From: Oceanospirillaceae bacterium
GTDB lineage: Bacteria > Pseudomonadota > Gammaproteobacteria > Pseudomonadales > Oceanobacteraceae
NCBI GenBank assembly: GCA_002723385.1
Contig: PBNY01000045.1
Location: 1 to 33,081 of the forward strand
DNA length: 33,081 nt
Direction: 5' to 3'
Shown: one piece after another, positions 15,769 to 24,930 of the stretch
Layout: each line of letters opens with the position of its first letter
How positions within the stretch are numbered: the stretch's first letter is position 1
Translations under genes and position numbers: made by a program
The notes under the pieces: model-generated
The model's input: only the letters and a program-made list of their open reading frames with translations
Database searches by the model: none
Told to the model about the DNA's origin: nothing

Positions 15769-16278
15769 TCAGTCCAGCTTTTCCAGCTCTTTTTCCTGAT
15801 CGTAAATGGTTTTCTTCAGTGAGGAAATTTCTTCCATGTAGCTGCGGTCACGCTTTTCGATTTTTTCCAGATAATCCACCGCCCGGTTGTTGGCATTCGG
15901 GCCAGCGATACCCATCAACTCCTTGCGCATACGCTTGATTTCCCGGTCGCGCACGTCCTGCAGCTTCTTGATTTTCTGACGGTTCCTTTTCAGCAAACGC
16001 TGCAACTCATACTTGCGATTGCTATCGCGCAACTCCTCGTAAGAAACCCGCGGGGTCGCCACCGAAGACGGCTCGCCGCCAACGGGTTGCTTGATCTTGT
16101 ATTCCTTGACAGCGGCGTCGTGCCCTTCCGGGCAAGGAGTCTGGGAGAACAGCTTGCGACCTTTTTCATCGGTACAGATGTGGTACGAACCGTTGGCCGC
16201 CTGAACAGAGACGGACACAGAAATCAGTGTCAGCAACCACAAGGCCGACCGGAATACACGCACTCCAACATTTTCCAC
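15769..16278 (-). CDS. DUF4124-type exported coiled-coil protein
   Basis: The 169-residue product has a signal peptide (VFRSALWLLTLISVSVSVQA) and then YHICTDEKGRKLFSQTPCPEG, the short two-cysteine motif of DUF4124 domains. The rest, from about residue 65, is highly charged with long heptads (RDSNRKYELQRLLKRNRQ and KTIYDQEKELEKLD), predicting a coiled coil. The GTG at 16278 is chosen because GGGAG lies 6 nt upstream and the signal peptide then begins near the N-terminus. An in-frame ATG at 16344 would add 22 residues. It diverges from rimO. The function is unknown; a cell-envelope location is inferred from the signal peptide. Confidence 0.75.
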   Translation of the reverse strand: MENVGVRVFRSALWLLTLISVSVSVQAANGSYHICTDEKGRKLFSQTPCPEGHDAAVKEYKIKQPVGGEPSSVATPRVSYEELRDSNRKYELQRLLKRNRQKIKKLQDVRDREIKRMRKELMGIAGPNANNRAVDYLEKIEKRDRSYMEEISSLKKTIYDQEKELEKLD

Positions 16279-16353
16279 TGCCTTCTCCCGTGAAAACGAC
16301 TCCAACAAGTAATCGCTAAACTTTACCGCAGCCGAACTTTCCATGCACCCGAC

Positions 16354-16390
16354 ATGACGATAACGGCGGGATTGATTACAATCCCGCGCT
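16354..16390 (+). promoter_or_regulatory. Putative rimO promoter overlapped by perfect palindrome
   Basis: TACAAT at 16377-16382 is a good -10 box, with a poor -35 (ATGACG, 16354-16359) 17 nt before it. A perfect 9-bp inverted repeat, GCGGGATTG-ATTA-CAATCCCGC (16366-16387), covers the -10 box and is followed by GCTTGTTTTT. The same sequence could be an operator over the promoter or a terminator/attenuator in a longer transcript. Confidence 0.5.
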
Positions 16391-16416
16391 TGTTTTTCTC
16401 CTGCCGAGGCGCCCTC

Positions 16417-17802
16417 ATGTCCGACTCCCCACAAGAAGGTCAATCCATCCAACTGGAAAACGCTACCGGCCAAAGTGGCAAGGTCGGCTTTGTCAGTCTT
16501 GGCTGCCCGAAAGCGCTCGTCGACAGCGAGCGTATTCTGACCCAGTTGCGTATGGACAATTACGACGTGGTCAACAGCTACCACGACGCCGATGTGGTGG
16601 TGGTGAACACCTGTGGCTTTATTGATGACGCCAAGCAAGAGTCGCTGGACGCCATTCACGAGGCCATGAACGAAAACGGCAAGGTGATCGTGACCGGCTG
16701 TATGGGCAAGGGCAAAGACGCCGAAGTCATCCGCGAGCAAAACCCGAATATTCTGGCGATCACCGGCCCGCAGGCCTACGAAGAAGTGATGGAAGTGGTT
16801 CACGAATGGGTGCCACCAGTGAAGAACCATGATCCGTTTACCGATCTGGTACCGCCCCAGGGCGTCAAGCTGACACCGCGTCATTATTCTTATCTTAAAA
16901 TTTCCGAAGGCTGTAACCACAGCTGTACCTTCTGCATCATCCCGGACATGCGCGGCAAGCACGTCAGCCGCCCGATTGGTGATGTTCTGGACGAAGCCAA
17001 GCGTCTGGTGGATGCCGGTACCAAAGAGCTGCTGGTGATCTCGCAAGACACCTCAGCCTACGGTGTGGATATGAAGTTCCGCACCGGTTTCTGGGACGGC
17101 AAGCCAGTGAAAACCCGCTTGTACGACCTGTGTAACGAGCTGGGCAAACTCGGTGCCTGGGTTCGCCTGCATTATGTGTATCCCTACCCACACGTCGACG
17201 ACATCATGCCGCTGATGGCGGAAGGCAAGGTATTGCCCTATCTGGACATTCCCTTTCAGCACGCCAGCCCACGCATTCTGAAGTTAATGAAACGCCCGGC
17301 CCACGCCGAAAACACGCTGGAACGGATCAAAAAATGGCGCGAACAGGTGCCGAATCTGGTACTGCGCTCCACCTTCGTGGTTGGCTTCCCCGGTGAAACC
17401 GAAGAAGACTTCCAGATGCTGCTCGACTGGCTGGAAGAGGCCGAACTCGATCGGGTGGGTTGTTTCAAATACAGCCCGGTTGACGGCGCCAAGGCCAATG
17501 ACTTGCCAGACCATGTCGCTCCGGACGTTCAGCAAGAGCGCTGGGAACGGTTTATGGAAGCACAACAGGCGATCAGTACCCGCAAGCTGCAGCGTCGCAT
17601 TGGCCAGCGTATGACCGTGCTGATTGATGAAGTCGACGAAGAAGGCGCAATTGCCCGTTCCATCGCCGATGCACCGAACATCGACGGCATGGTCTATCTG
17701 AACGAATTCTTCGATTGCCAACCAGGGGATTTTGTCGAGGTAGAAATCGAACACGCGGATGAATACGACCTCTGGGCCAGCCCGATCCAGACGGAAAAAT
17801 AA
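16417..17802 (+). CDS. rimO: Ribosomal protein S12 methylthiotransferase RimO
   Basis: RimO adds a methylthio group to an Asp residue of ribosomal protein S12, using two iron-sulfur clusters and SAM. The 461-residue protein has the three N-terminal cluster cysteines C30 (SLGCPKA), C66 (NTCGF) and C95 (TGCMG), the radical-SAM site C166-x3-C170-x2-C173 (CNHSCTFC), and a C-terminal TRAM domain ([17 protein letters not shown] to [15 protein letters not shown]). RimO is separated from MiaB by features such as [12 protein letters not shown] and [12 protein letters not shown]. The start at 16417 has GAGG 7 nt upstream. The gene stands alone, divergent from the DUF4124-type gene. Confidence 0.96.
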   Translation: MSDSPQEGQSIQLENATGQSGKVGFVSLGCPKALVDSERILTQLRMDNYDVVNSYHDADVVVVNTCGFIDDAKQESLDAIHEAMNENGKVIVTGCMGKGKDAEVIREQNPNILAITGPQAYEEVMEVVHEWVPPVKNHDPFTDLVPPQGVKLTPRHYSYLKISEGCNHSCTFCIIPDMRGKHVSRPIGDVLDEAKRLVDAGTKELLVISQDTSAYGVDMKFRTGFWDGKPVKTRLYDLCNELGKLGAWVRLHYVYPYPHVDDIMPLMAEGKVLPYLDIPFQHASPRILKLMKRPAHAENTLERIKKWREQVPNLVLRSTFVVGFPGETEEDFQMLLDWLEEAELDRVGCFKYSPVDGAKANDLPDHVAPDVQQERWERFMEAQQAISTRKLQRRIGQRMTVLIDEVDEEGAIARSIADAPNIDGMVYLNEFFDCQPGDFVEVEIEHADEYDLWASPIQTEK

Positions 17803-18052
17803 CGCACTGTTGTTGCGAGGCTCATAATGGATCTTTTTTAAACCCGAAAATCCGGGTTACCATGGGTCTCGCTTGCTCGATGTTCGAACAGGCTTTCAGG
17901 GATGAACCGTCACTGATTCTGGCTGAATCCGAACTTATCGGCCATGATTAACTCAATGACAGACACCCCGACGTCCTGCTGAGCGGCCATGATCCAAAGC
18001 TAACACCCACTCAGCGATTTCAGACTGGCATTCCGTGGTATGAGGGCTGGGT

Positions 18053-20347
18053 ATGAAGAAGCGGTTGTTGATTTCGGGAATCGTGGCATTAAGTGCTGCC
18101 CTGGCCGGAGCTGGCTATCATCAGTATCTTGATTTGCGCCGTCAGGCGGGTCTGGATACCGGTTTTCCTGCGGTGGTGGGTGTTCCACCGGATGCTGCCG
18201 AGGCAAACTTGCCTAGCTATGCTGGCCCTCACCCCAGATTTACCAGCCGTCCGCAAGATCCGTTTCCCTACCCGATTCCATTCGGTCAAATCGGCCCGCA
18301 ATACCCGTTATTCTCCGGCCCACCCCAGTACCCATTCTTGTGCCAAACACTGGACTCAAGGCTTGGCCAGCCAATTGTCGATAATCAGCAGGGCTGGGGC
18401 GTGCCCGTGTACAAGGATCCAGAGCATCCCCAAGCCTCAACCATCGTTGGCTACAGCAAGGACTGTCAGATCCCGACTCGCCTGCACTACTACAGCTACA
18501 GCAACGATCAGATAGGCCTGCCCGACCGACTGGATATCCACCTTCACCCGGACGGTACGCTACCGACGCAATCACCAGAATTGGAAACCACGCCCGACCT
18601 GCTGGTTCGCACGGAATCCGGCACCATCAACCGCTACCTGTACAGCATCATGATGCCCACCAGTACGAGCGACAGCCCTGCCGAGCCAGATCTTTCGCTC
18701 TGGAATGGACGTCTGGTGTACTTCTTCCATGGCGGTATCAACGTTGGTTTCCAGCAAGGCAAAATGCGTATGGATCGACTCATTCGCGATATTCGCCACT
18801 TGCTGGAAGAAGGCTATGCCGTCGCGTATTCCAGTGCAACTCACACCAGCAACACCTTCAATATCACCCTGCAGGAAGACACCGCACGGCGGCTGAAACG
18901 TCAGTTTGTGGCCCGCTATGGCAAGCCGGAATTCACCATCGGTTTTGGTGGCTCCGGCGGTGGGCTGCAGCAGTATCTGCTGGCACAAAACGCCCCTGGC
19001 CTTCTGGACGGCGGGGTTGCCCTGATCGCCTATCCCGACATGGTGACCCAGGTGCATTACACCCTGGATTGTGAATTGCTCGAATACTACTTCGATGAAC
19101 TGGCCAGTGACCCCGGTTTCTGGCGAGACCCGAGCAATCGCGAAGCCGTATTGGGACTGAGCGTCAGCGACAGCAACAACGCCTATAAGCCACCCCGTTT
19201 ATGGTGGTTGAACGATGTCGCTTCGCTGCTGCGCCTGGAATCACCCGCGCCGCGTCCGCCGAGCACAGAATGCAACGTCGGCTGGCGCGGTTCCCCACCG
19301 CTGATTCAGAACCCGGCCTTTCACAAGCAATGGCAGCGCTTTGATCGTTCAGTGCGTGACACTGGCCAGTGGACCTACTGGCAGGACAACAAGATCACCT
19401 ACGGCACCGGTGCCGACGGTGTCGCCCATTCCCCCTGGAGCAATGTCGGGGTTCAGTACGGCCTGAAGGCACTCAAGCAGGGGGTCATTCAGCCGGAGCA
19501 ATTTCTGGAACTGAACGCGCGCATTGGCTCCTGGAAACCGGCGCAGGAAATGACGCCACCGCGTCTGTGGCACGTCAGCGGCGATTCCCGCCTCTACCGC
19601 ATGACCCCCTATGGCGAGCACAACATGACCCACAGTGGTGATGAAATGGACGTCGCCCCCAGAAGTGCGGGGCCTCTGGCCGCTGCCAAAGCCGCCTATC
19701 ACTCCGGGCATGTCTATCTGGGCCATCTCGATATTCCCATCATGGATGTCCGCATGTACCTCGATCATGAACAGAACATCCATCACACCTGGGCTGCGCT
19801 GTCGATTCGTGAACGTCTGAAAGAAGCCGGTTCCGATTTGCGTCTCAGCCCGCTGTGGATCACCACCAAACCCTACAACCCGATGTTTGATGCCGTCACC
19901 GTGATGGACGCCTGGTTAACCAATGCCGAGGTCGACGGTGATCTGATCAATAGCCGTCCGGTTGCTGCCACAGACAGCTGCTTTACTGCCGAAGGTGATG
20001 TGATTGCCAATGGTGATGGCGTCTGGGATGGAGAATGGAATCATCAACCACTGGGCCGCTGCAGTCAGGAGATGCCTTTCCACAAGGGATCCCGCCAGGT
20101 AGCCGGAGACAGCATTGCCGGAATGACGTTCCAGTGCTCGCGAGTTTCGGTCAGCGACGCCATACGCACCGGCATGTATGGCGATCTCGATATGAGCAAT
20201 TACCGCAGCGAGCTGGAGCAGATCTTCCCCGATGGAGTGTGCGACTACTCACTGCCGGATCTGGCCCGCCCCGAAAACCTGCTGGACTACCAGATGGCCG
20301 AGCAGCCCGTCTTCAGTCATCAGCCCGACAAATTGAGCGCTCAATAA
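18053..20347 (+). CDS. DUF6351-like secreted alpha/beta hydrolase
   Basis: The 764-residue protein starts with a signal or anchor segment (MKKRLLISGIVALSAALAGAGY) and then a Pro-rich stretch. The centre has alpha/beta-hydrolase features: RLVYFFHGGINVGFQQG (oxyanion-hole-like HGG, about 225) and GFGGSGGGLQQYLLAQN with a probable nucleophile Ser301 (GGSGG). MDVRMYLDHEQNIHHTW and similar His/Asp-containing segments may supply the remaining catalytic residues. I recall this as DUF6351, with no assigned substrate. Eight or so cysteines suggest an exported, disulfide-bonded enzyme. GAGG lies 7 nt before the start. The 250 bp upstream contain only an inverted repeat (AACCCG/CGGGTT near 17840-17857). 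A terminator follows at 20424-20459. Confidence 0.75.
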   Translation: MKKRLLISGIVALSAALAGAGYHQYLDLRRQAGLDTGFPAVVGVPPDAAEANLPSYAGPHPRFTSRPQDPFPYPIPFGQIGPQYPLFSGPPQYPFLCQTLDSRLGQPIVDNQQGWGVPVYKDPEHPQASTIVGYSKDCQIPTRLHYYSYSNDQIGLPDRLDIHLHPDGTLPTQSPELETTPDLLVRTESGTINRYLYSIMMPTSTSDSPAEPDLSLWNGRLVYFFHGGINVGFQQGKMRMDRLIRDIRHLLEEGYAVAYSSATHTSNTFNITLQEDTARRLKRQFVARYGKPEFTIGFGGSGGGLQQYLLAQNAPGLLDGGVALIAYPDMVTQVHYTLDCELLEYYFDELASDPGFWRDPSNREAVLGLSVSDSNNAYKPPRLWWLNDVASLLRLESPAPRPPSTECNVGWRGSPPLIQNPAFHKQWQRFDRSVRDTGQWTYWQDNKITYGTGADGVAHSPWSNVGVQYGLKALKQGVIQPEQFLELNARIGSWKPAQEMTPPRLWHVSGDSRLYRMTPYGEHNMTHSGDEMDVAPRSAGPLAAAKAAYHSGHVYLGHLDIPIMDVRMYLDHEQNIHHTWAALSIRERLKEAGSDLRLSPLWITTKPYNPMFDAVTVMDAWLTNAEVDGDLINSRPVAATDSCFTAEGDVIANGDGVWDGEWNHQPLGRCSQEMPFHKGSRQVAGDSIAGMTFQCSRVSVSDAIRTGMYGDLDMSNYRSELEQIFPDGVCDYSLPDLARPENLLDYQMAEQPVFSHQPDKLSAQ

Positions 20348-20423
20348 GCCGGTATGGCTTTGGTCTGCACATCTGGCTGGCATTCACCCGACACCGCCTT
20401 CATATCTGCGCAACAGAAAACGC

Positions 20424-20459
20424 AAAAAGCCCGTCAAAGCAGCTTTGACGGGCTTTTTA
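20424..20459. terminator. Bidirectional terminator between convergent genes
   Basis: AAAAAGCCCGTCAAAG pairs perfectly with CTTTGACGGGCTTTTT around a 3-nt loop. It serves both the hydrolase gene to the left and the leftward carbonic anhydrase gene to the right. Confidence 0.92.
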
Positions 20460-20495
20460 TCGATCTCTGATTATCGATCTCTGAAAACTGAGGAC

Positions 20496-21320
20496 TTACT
20501 TGATTTCAGACAGCAGCGCCGGGTTAGTCACCAGCTTGCGAACACCGTGTGCGTGGTCTTCGTTGAAGACGTTGCCTTCACACCACTGTGCCAGGCTGTT
20601 GATGTCCAGCTTGGCGCATTCAGGACGAACGCTCCAGGTTACCTGCAGCGGTGAGCACTGCTGCTCGGTGTATTTAGGGCCTGTGGTAGAACCCATGAAC
20701 TCAACTGGCTTGCCGGTACCGACTGGCAAGGCTTTTGGCTGATGCAGACCGTTGACCTGATTGCCCTGATAGTTGATGTCATTGAAGTCCATTGCTGCAG
20801 GATCATTCACCAGCGTGAAGACCTGAGTCTCAACACGCAGATCCGGGTTGGCGCAGCCGCTGGACAGACAGGAACCCAGACCCGGGCCTGGCTCGATATC
20901 ACATGAAGTGTGAACCCAGTGTACTTCGATGGTGTCACCCGGCTTCAGACCGTTACACACATCGCCGCGAGGCGCAGTCAGTTCAGCCGGACTCAGCTGA
21001 CGACTGATACGACACTCATAACCACCGCCGTAGCCTTTCTTGCCCGCGCCCGCGTAGATGGAGAACGCATCGGCCTTGTGCTCGGCATTGTTGTGGAAGT
21101 GAATGTTACACAGATTCATTTTGCGGGATTCCGGAGCCAGCGAGAAAATACGCTCGTTGGTGCCGAATTTATTATCGATATCCCTTGGGGTTTGTGGGCC
21201 GTAACCCACACATGCAGGCCCTTCAGCAACTGCGGTTTGCTTGGCAGCAGGACCGGCATTTACGCTGGAAACCGCTGCGGTCAGCAGCGCAACAGACATC
21301 GCCATCGAGATTTTGGACAT
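20496..21320 (-). CDS. Delta-class carbonic anhydrase, exported
   Basis: The 274-residue product has a signal peptide (MSKISMAMSVALLTAAVSSVNAG). CNIHFHNNAEHKADAFS (residues 71-87) gives the H74-x-H76 zinc pair and IEVHWVHTSCDIEPGPGLGSC (131-151) gives the third histidine, H134 or H137. GYGGGYEC and these segments match the delta-class carbonic anhydrase (CDCA-like) family as I remember it. The enzyme hydrates CO2 to bicarbonate; here it would act in the periplasm or outside the cell. The seven or more cysteines fit an exported, disulfide-bonded protein. GGAGAG lies 8 nt before the start. The gene is monocistronic, with a shared terminator at its 3' end. Confidence 0.82.
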   Translation of the reverse strand: MSKISMAMSVALLTAAVSSVNAGPAAKQTAVAEGPACVGYGPQTPRDIDNKFGTNERIFSLAPESRKMNLCNIHFHNNAEHKADAFSIYAGAGKKGYGGGYECRISRQLSPAELTAPRGDVCNGLKPGDTIEVHWVHTSCDIEPGPGLGSCLSSGCANPDLRVETQVFTLVNDPAAMDFNDINYQGNQVNGLHQPKALPVGTGKPVEFMGSTTGPKYTEQQCSPLQVTWSVRPECAKLDINSLAQWCEGNVFNEDHAHGVRKLVTNPALLSEIK

Positions 21321-21399
21321 GGCTACAACTCTCCTTATCTGATTTTTAGTCAGCCAATGATAGAAATCCCGGTAATGATCCAGAGACTCGCCCCGTCCT

Positions 21400-22167
21400 T
21401 CAAGAGTTAATCACCAAAGGCAGACTAATGGCTGCATCAGTAAGTGCTTCCTTATAGTTCAGGCATCTGAATTGGTGTAATCCTATCGATACCATGCCCT
21501 TTCCGGCCTGCATTTGTTGCGTTACCAGACGATATCCATTGTGTCCATCAAAGCCATCCACAGTAACGGAGTAAGGCTCTTTTTTAAGCTCCACTATTTC
21601 CTTCATGATAACGAAGTGGTTCACCGTCGGTTTGTAGCGAGTCGCCATCAAGGTTTCGGAAACATCACGTGCCCACTGCTCAGGGGCCTGATGGAGATTG
21701 CGAGCGAAATACTTCACATAAAGGCATTGGCTATCGTCAGGAGAAGATGCCCGATAACCGGATCCTTCCTCCTCGACAATCCAGTCGAAAGGGATATCGA
21801 GATGTACAGCGCCGTCGTGATCCAAAGCGGCTGGCGGAATTTTGTGCGTAACGCGTCCGGGTGGAACCAGAGCGCTGCCGATCCAGCCATAAGACAATGC
21901 GTGGAAATACCCCCATTCCAGCGTCAGGCTCACTGCAGTCAGCGCCACCGCAATAAAACCGACCGACAACCCTTCCAGAGAAAGGTAAATCCCCGCAGAG
22001 ATCACCAGCACACCAAACAGGGCAAAAACACCCCAGGCCATGCGGTTGTGTGTTTCAAGAATGTAGTTACCACACTGATTGCAGGTAATTAACTGTGGTA
22101 GAAAAGCGGAGAAAACCGCCGAAAACTGAATGGGATGCCCACATCGATTGCAGCAATACCTTGCCAT
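21400..22167 (-). CDS. Unknown zinc-ribbon membrane protein
   Basis: I do not recognise this 255-residue protein. The first 35 residues hold four cysteine sites of a zinc ribbon: YCCNRCGHPI and ITCNQCGNYI. Two membrane segments follow (AWGVFALFGVLVISAGIYLSLEG and VGFIAVALTAVSLTLEWGYFHAL). The C-terminal 140 residues are soluble and beta rich (VHLDIPFDWIVEEEGSGYRA, QCLYVKYFARNLHQAPEQW, YSVTVDGFDGHNGYRLV). A clear GGAGG 7 nt before ATG supports the start, and codon use matches neighbours, so it is real. No operon partner is evident; it reads toward the carbonic anhydrase gene with a gap of 79 bp and could be co-transcribed with it. Confidence 0.7.
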   Translation of the reverse strand: MARYCCNRCGHPIQFSAVFSAFLPQLITCNQCGNYILETHNRMAWGVFALFGVLVISAGIYLSLEGLSVGFIAVALTAVSLTLEWGYFHALSYGWIGSALVPPGRVTHKIPPAALDHDGAVHLDIPFDWIVEEEGSGYRASSPDDSQCLYVKYFARNLHQAPEQWARDVSETLMATRYKPTVNHFVIMKEIVELKKEPYSVTVDGFDGHNGYRLVTQQMQAGKGMVSIGLHQFRCLNYKEALTDAAISLPLVINS

Positions 22168-22408
22168 TAATCAACCTCCGTTGTTCTTTCTGACTGTTTT
22201 ATCAGCCTAGTAGAAAATCTGGCAGGCGGTCTGAAAACCAGGAAATTTGTCCGTACGAGCCCAAATACGACGCCTACGCACAATTCTAGAGTGGATAACA
22301 GACGGCTCGCTACGGCATACCTCTCACAATCCGAATGAGAGAAATTTCACGCGAGGCTGGAGTGACTTGAACCGGAGTCTGGACAGAAGCGAAGAAAAAC
22401 GAGGGGTA

Positions 22409-22431
22409 AAAAAATCCCGGCAGACGCCGGG
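22409..22431 (-). terminator. Intrinsic terminator 2 of dctQM
   Basis: On the minus strand CCCGGC-GTCT-GCCGGG is followed directly by ATTTTTTTACC, a textbook intrinsic terminator. It lies behind the first hairpin and would catch read-through from dctM. Confidence 0.85.
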
Positions 22432-22483
22432 CAAAAGGGTGCAGATACAACCCATTTCAGGACAACAAACCGCAAATCGGAAT

Positions 22484-22510
22484 AAAAAGGTCCGGCCCAA
22501 AGGGCCGGAC
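22484..22510 (-). terminator. Intrinsic terminator 1 of dctQM
   Basis: On the minus strand GTCCGGCCC and GGGCCGGAC form a perfect 9-bp stem with a 3-nt loop, followed by CTTTTTATT. It is 185 nt after the dctM stop codon. Confidence 0.88.
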
Positions 22511-22694
22511 AACCCCCGCGGCTGCAAAACCACAAAAGGCCGCTGGGAAAGGAGACGTACAATTTTTATAGAGTCCGTAACAAGACTGCGTGACTTTCAA
22601 ACCGGCGTTTTCAATACAACGTTCAAAAAAACAACCGATCAAAGCGTTCAAAGATTGGAAAGCTGCGACATCAGTCGCCGCAGCTCCGGTTTTG

Positions 22695-24083
22695 TTACAG
22701 AGAATCCAGATAATTAGGCAGCCACAGGCTGATTTCCGGAATAAAGGTGATCATGATCAGACACACCAGCATCAGCAGCAGCCATGGCAGACACGCCTTG
22801 ATTGCCCAGCCAATGCTCTTGCCGGTAATACCTGCCGTCACAAAGAGGTTGAGCCCCACCGGCGGTGTCAGCATCCCCAGCTCCATGTTCACCACCATGA
22901 TGATACCGAGGTGAATCGGGTCGATGCCCAGTTGCAGAGCGATTGGCAACAAGATCGGTGCCATGATCAGCAGGATCGCAGACGGCTCCATGAAGTTACC
23001 GGCCAGCAACAGCAGGATGTTCATCACAATCAGGAAGCCCCAGACCGGCAGGCCCCATTCGGTAATGGTTGACGCCAGATGGTGTGGAATCTGCTCAGTG
23101 GTCAGAACGTGTGCGAACAGCATGGCGTTGGCAATAATGAACAACAGCGTGATACTGACGCGTGCCGCATCGCGCACAATGCCACCCACTTCCGGGTTAT
23201 AAACCGACTTGATAATCCCCACAGGCAGAAGAACCAGATTGCGAACCGCGGCCACACCGATATTCTCACCTTCTTTACGCCATGGCTGATCTTTCAGCGG
23301 GCCAATGTCACGGTAACCCCAAACCGCCACCAGGAATCCGTAAACCGCAGCAACCGCCGCTGCTTCCGTCGGGCTTGCCAGACCCGCGTAGATAGAACCC
23401 AGTACCAGCACGATCAACATCAAACCGCCAGAAGCACTCAGCGCCGTCTTGGCAATGGTGCCAAGGCCAGCAAAAGGCTCAGCAGGCAGATTCTTGCGAC
23501 GCGCCACAATGTAGATGGTGATCATCAGAATCAGGCCAATCAGGATGCCCGGAACGAAACCGGCCATGAACATACGGCTGGCAGACACTTCCGTCGCGGC
23601 GGAGTACACCAGCATCACAATGGAAGGCGGAATCAGAATGCCCAACGTACCGGCAGTCGAGATCGCACCCGCTGCAAACGACAGCGGATAACCCGCGCGC
23701 ACCATACCAGCCAGGACAATCGAGCCGACTGCAGCCACCGTGGCAGGCGATGAACCGGATACCGCAGCAAACAGCATACAGGCCAGTACCGACGCCATCG
23801 CCAGACCACCACGCACGTGGCCAATCGCAGCCGTGGCGAAGTCGATCAGACGGCGAGCAACGCCACCGGACGACAGGAAAGCAGAAGACAGAATAAAGAA
23901 CGGAATCGCCAGCAACGTGTAGTGCTCGGAAACCGCTTCAAACAGTTTCAGCGAGATCGACGCCATGGAATCGTTGGTAAACAGCAGAATGGCTGTCATC
24001 GACGACAAGCCCAGAGCCACCGCAATCGGCAAGCCCAGCGCCATACAAATAAACAGGATCAGAAATAGAGTGCCCGCAGCCAT
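22695..24083 (-). CDS. dctM: TRAP transporter large permease subunit DctM
   Basis: The 462-residue protein is the sodium-coupled transport subunit of the C4-dicarboxylate TRAP system. It shows about 12 hydrophobic segments, the N-terminal LFLILFICMALGLPIAVALGLSS, SGSSPATVAAVGSIVLAGMVRAGYP and GILIPPSIVMLVYSAATEVSASRMFMAGFVPG, and the C-terminal GMLTPPVGLNLFVTAGI, all hallmarks of DctM. An extended loop near residues 250-300 is usual for the C4-dicarboxylate branch. Its start overlaps the dctQ stop by one base, so the two are translationally coupled. The genes encoding binding proteins lie elsewhere in the window. Confidence 0.95.
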   Translation of the reverse strand: MAAGTLFLILFICMALGLPIAVALGLSSMTAILLFTNDSMASISLKLFEAVSEHYTLLAIPFFILSSAFLSSGGVARRLIDFATAAIGHVRGGLAMASVLACMLFAAVSGSSPATVAAVGSIVLAGMVRAGYPLSFAAGAISTAGTLGILIPPSIVMLVYSAATEVSASRMFMAGFVPGILIGLILMITIYIVARRKNLPAEPFAGLGTIAKTALSASGGLMLIVLVLGSIYAGLASPTEAAAVAAVYGFLVAVWGYRDIGPLKDQPWRKEGENIGVAAVRNLVLLPVGIIKSVYNPEVGGIVRDAARVSITLLFIIANAMLFAHVLTTEQIPHHLASTITEWGLPVWGFLIVMNILLLLAGNFMEPSAILLIMAPILLPIALQLGIDPIHLGIIMVVNMELGMLTPPVGLNLFVTAGITGKSIGWAIKACLPWLLLMLVCLIMITFIPEISLWLPNYLDSL

Positions 24084-24625
24084 TATGCTTTCTCCTCTTT
24101 GGACTCGTCTTCATCGCAACCTTCGTCGTGCAGCATGGATTCACGGTGTTCGTGGAATCCGTTGGCCTGGCCGATCCAGACTTGCCAGCCCAGCTCCAGC
24201 AAACGAATTGCAAACAACCCGAAACCCACCAGCAGACCGGCAACGACAGTCCATTTCGGAATCGGAATATCTTCCAGTTCAATAGCGATCAAATGCAGCT
24301 TGGAGACGTACACCCAGGAGCTCTGGATAAACATGCCGCAATACACCAGCGCCACGGCGATGGAGAACAGCACCATCCACTTGCGGGCGTTGTCAGAAAG
24401 CTTGTCGAGCAGAGCTTCTACGCAGATGTGGGACTTTTCGCGAACCGCCCAGGCTGCTCCCAGCAGCACCATCCAGGCGGACATCAACAGGGTCGCTTCT
24501 TGCGCCCAGTGAATGCCGGTATTAAAACCGAAGCGCATAACCACCTCGACGAATACCAGTAAGGTAATACCGACCAATAATAGGCCGATCAGTATATCTT
24601 CCAGACGATTGACGAATTTCATCAT
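24083..24625 (-). CDS. dctQ: TRAP transporter small permease subunit DctQ
   Basis: The 180-residue protein is the four-helix partner of DctM. It has segments ILIGLLLVGITLLVFVEVVMRF, QEATLLMSAWMVLLGAAWAVREKSHI (the typical DctQ motif with W..REKSHI), KWMVLFSIAVALVYCGMFIQSS and WTVVAGLLVGFGLFAIRLLEL, and an acidic, His-containing tail. The start at 24625 is supported by GGAG 5 nt upstream; a second ATG follows immediately. A longer open frame to 24796 is not used because it crosses the sigma-54 promoter. Transcription should begin near 24675. Confidence 0.93.
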   Translation of the reverse strand: MMKFVNRLEDILIGLLLVGITLLVFVEVVMRFGFNTGIHWAQEATLLMSAWMVLLGAAWAVREKSHICVEALLDKLSDNARKWMVLFSIAVALVYCGMFIQSSWVYVSKLHLIAIELEDIPIPKWTVVAGLLVGFGLFAIRLLELGWQVWIGQANGFHEHRESMLHDEGCDEDESKEEKA

Positions 24626-24685
24626 CTGCTCTCCTCTTATTTTTATCGGCCCGAAAGCCGTTTGAATCAGCATCAGAGGCGTCAA

Positions 24686-24701
24686 AGCAAGCGAGGTGCC
24701 A
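24686..24701 (-). promoter_or_regulatory. Sigma-54 promoter of dctQM
   Basis: The minus strand reads TGGCACCTCGCTTGCT, matching TGGCAC-N5-TTGC(A/T) with correct spacing. Transcription would start near 24675, about 50 nt before dctQ. Confidence 0.85.
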
Positions 24702-24930
24702 ATGTCAGAAAGAGAACAAACCGAGAACAGAATCACACTCTCATTGGAGCCGCGGGAGGCTTGCGAAGAGCACCAGAAAATCGCTATAGGCCCCATGAGA
24801 AGCGAGCTTTTGGAAAAAGAAATTTTTTCTCAGAAAAATACAGAGCTACGACCAAGGTCTAAACCAGAAACTTCCGGGACAGTCGTTATCGAGAGAATAA
24901 GTGAAACGAGAGGTTCGACAGGAATAAAAA

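Larger units (their letters stand above)
22168..22694. other. Non-coding region with tandem terminators
   Basis: No gene is supported here; a rightward open frame at 22247-22717 has composition unlike a protein and crosses two terminator hairpins. The stretch holds the divergent start region of the zinc-ribbon gene and the two minus-strand terminators of the dctQM operon. Confidence 0.6.

Noticed and set aside
16345-17046. N-terminal extension of the DUF4124-type gene across rimO
   Set aside because: This part lies antisense to rimO and has shadow-like composition; the signal peptide sets the start near 16278.
22409-22510. Two GC-rich hairpins close together as a CRISPR or REP array
   Set aside because: The two stems have different sequences, each followed by a T run on the minus strand, so they are tandem terminators.
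22247-22717. 156-residue open frame on the plus strand
   Set aside because: It is Arg, Asn and Thr rich, overlaps the end of dctM and spans two clear terminator hairpins of the opposite strand.
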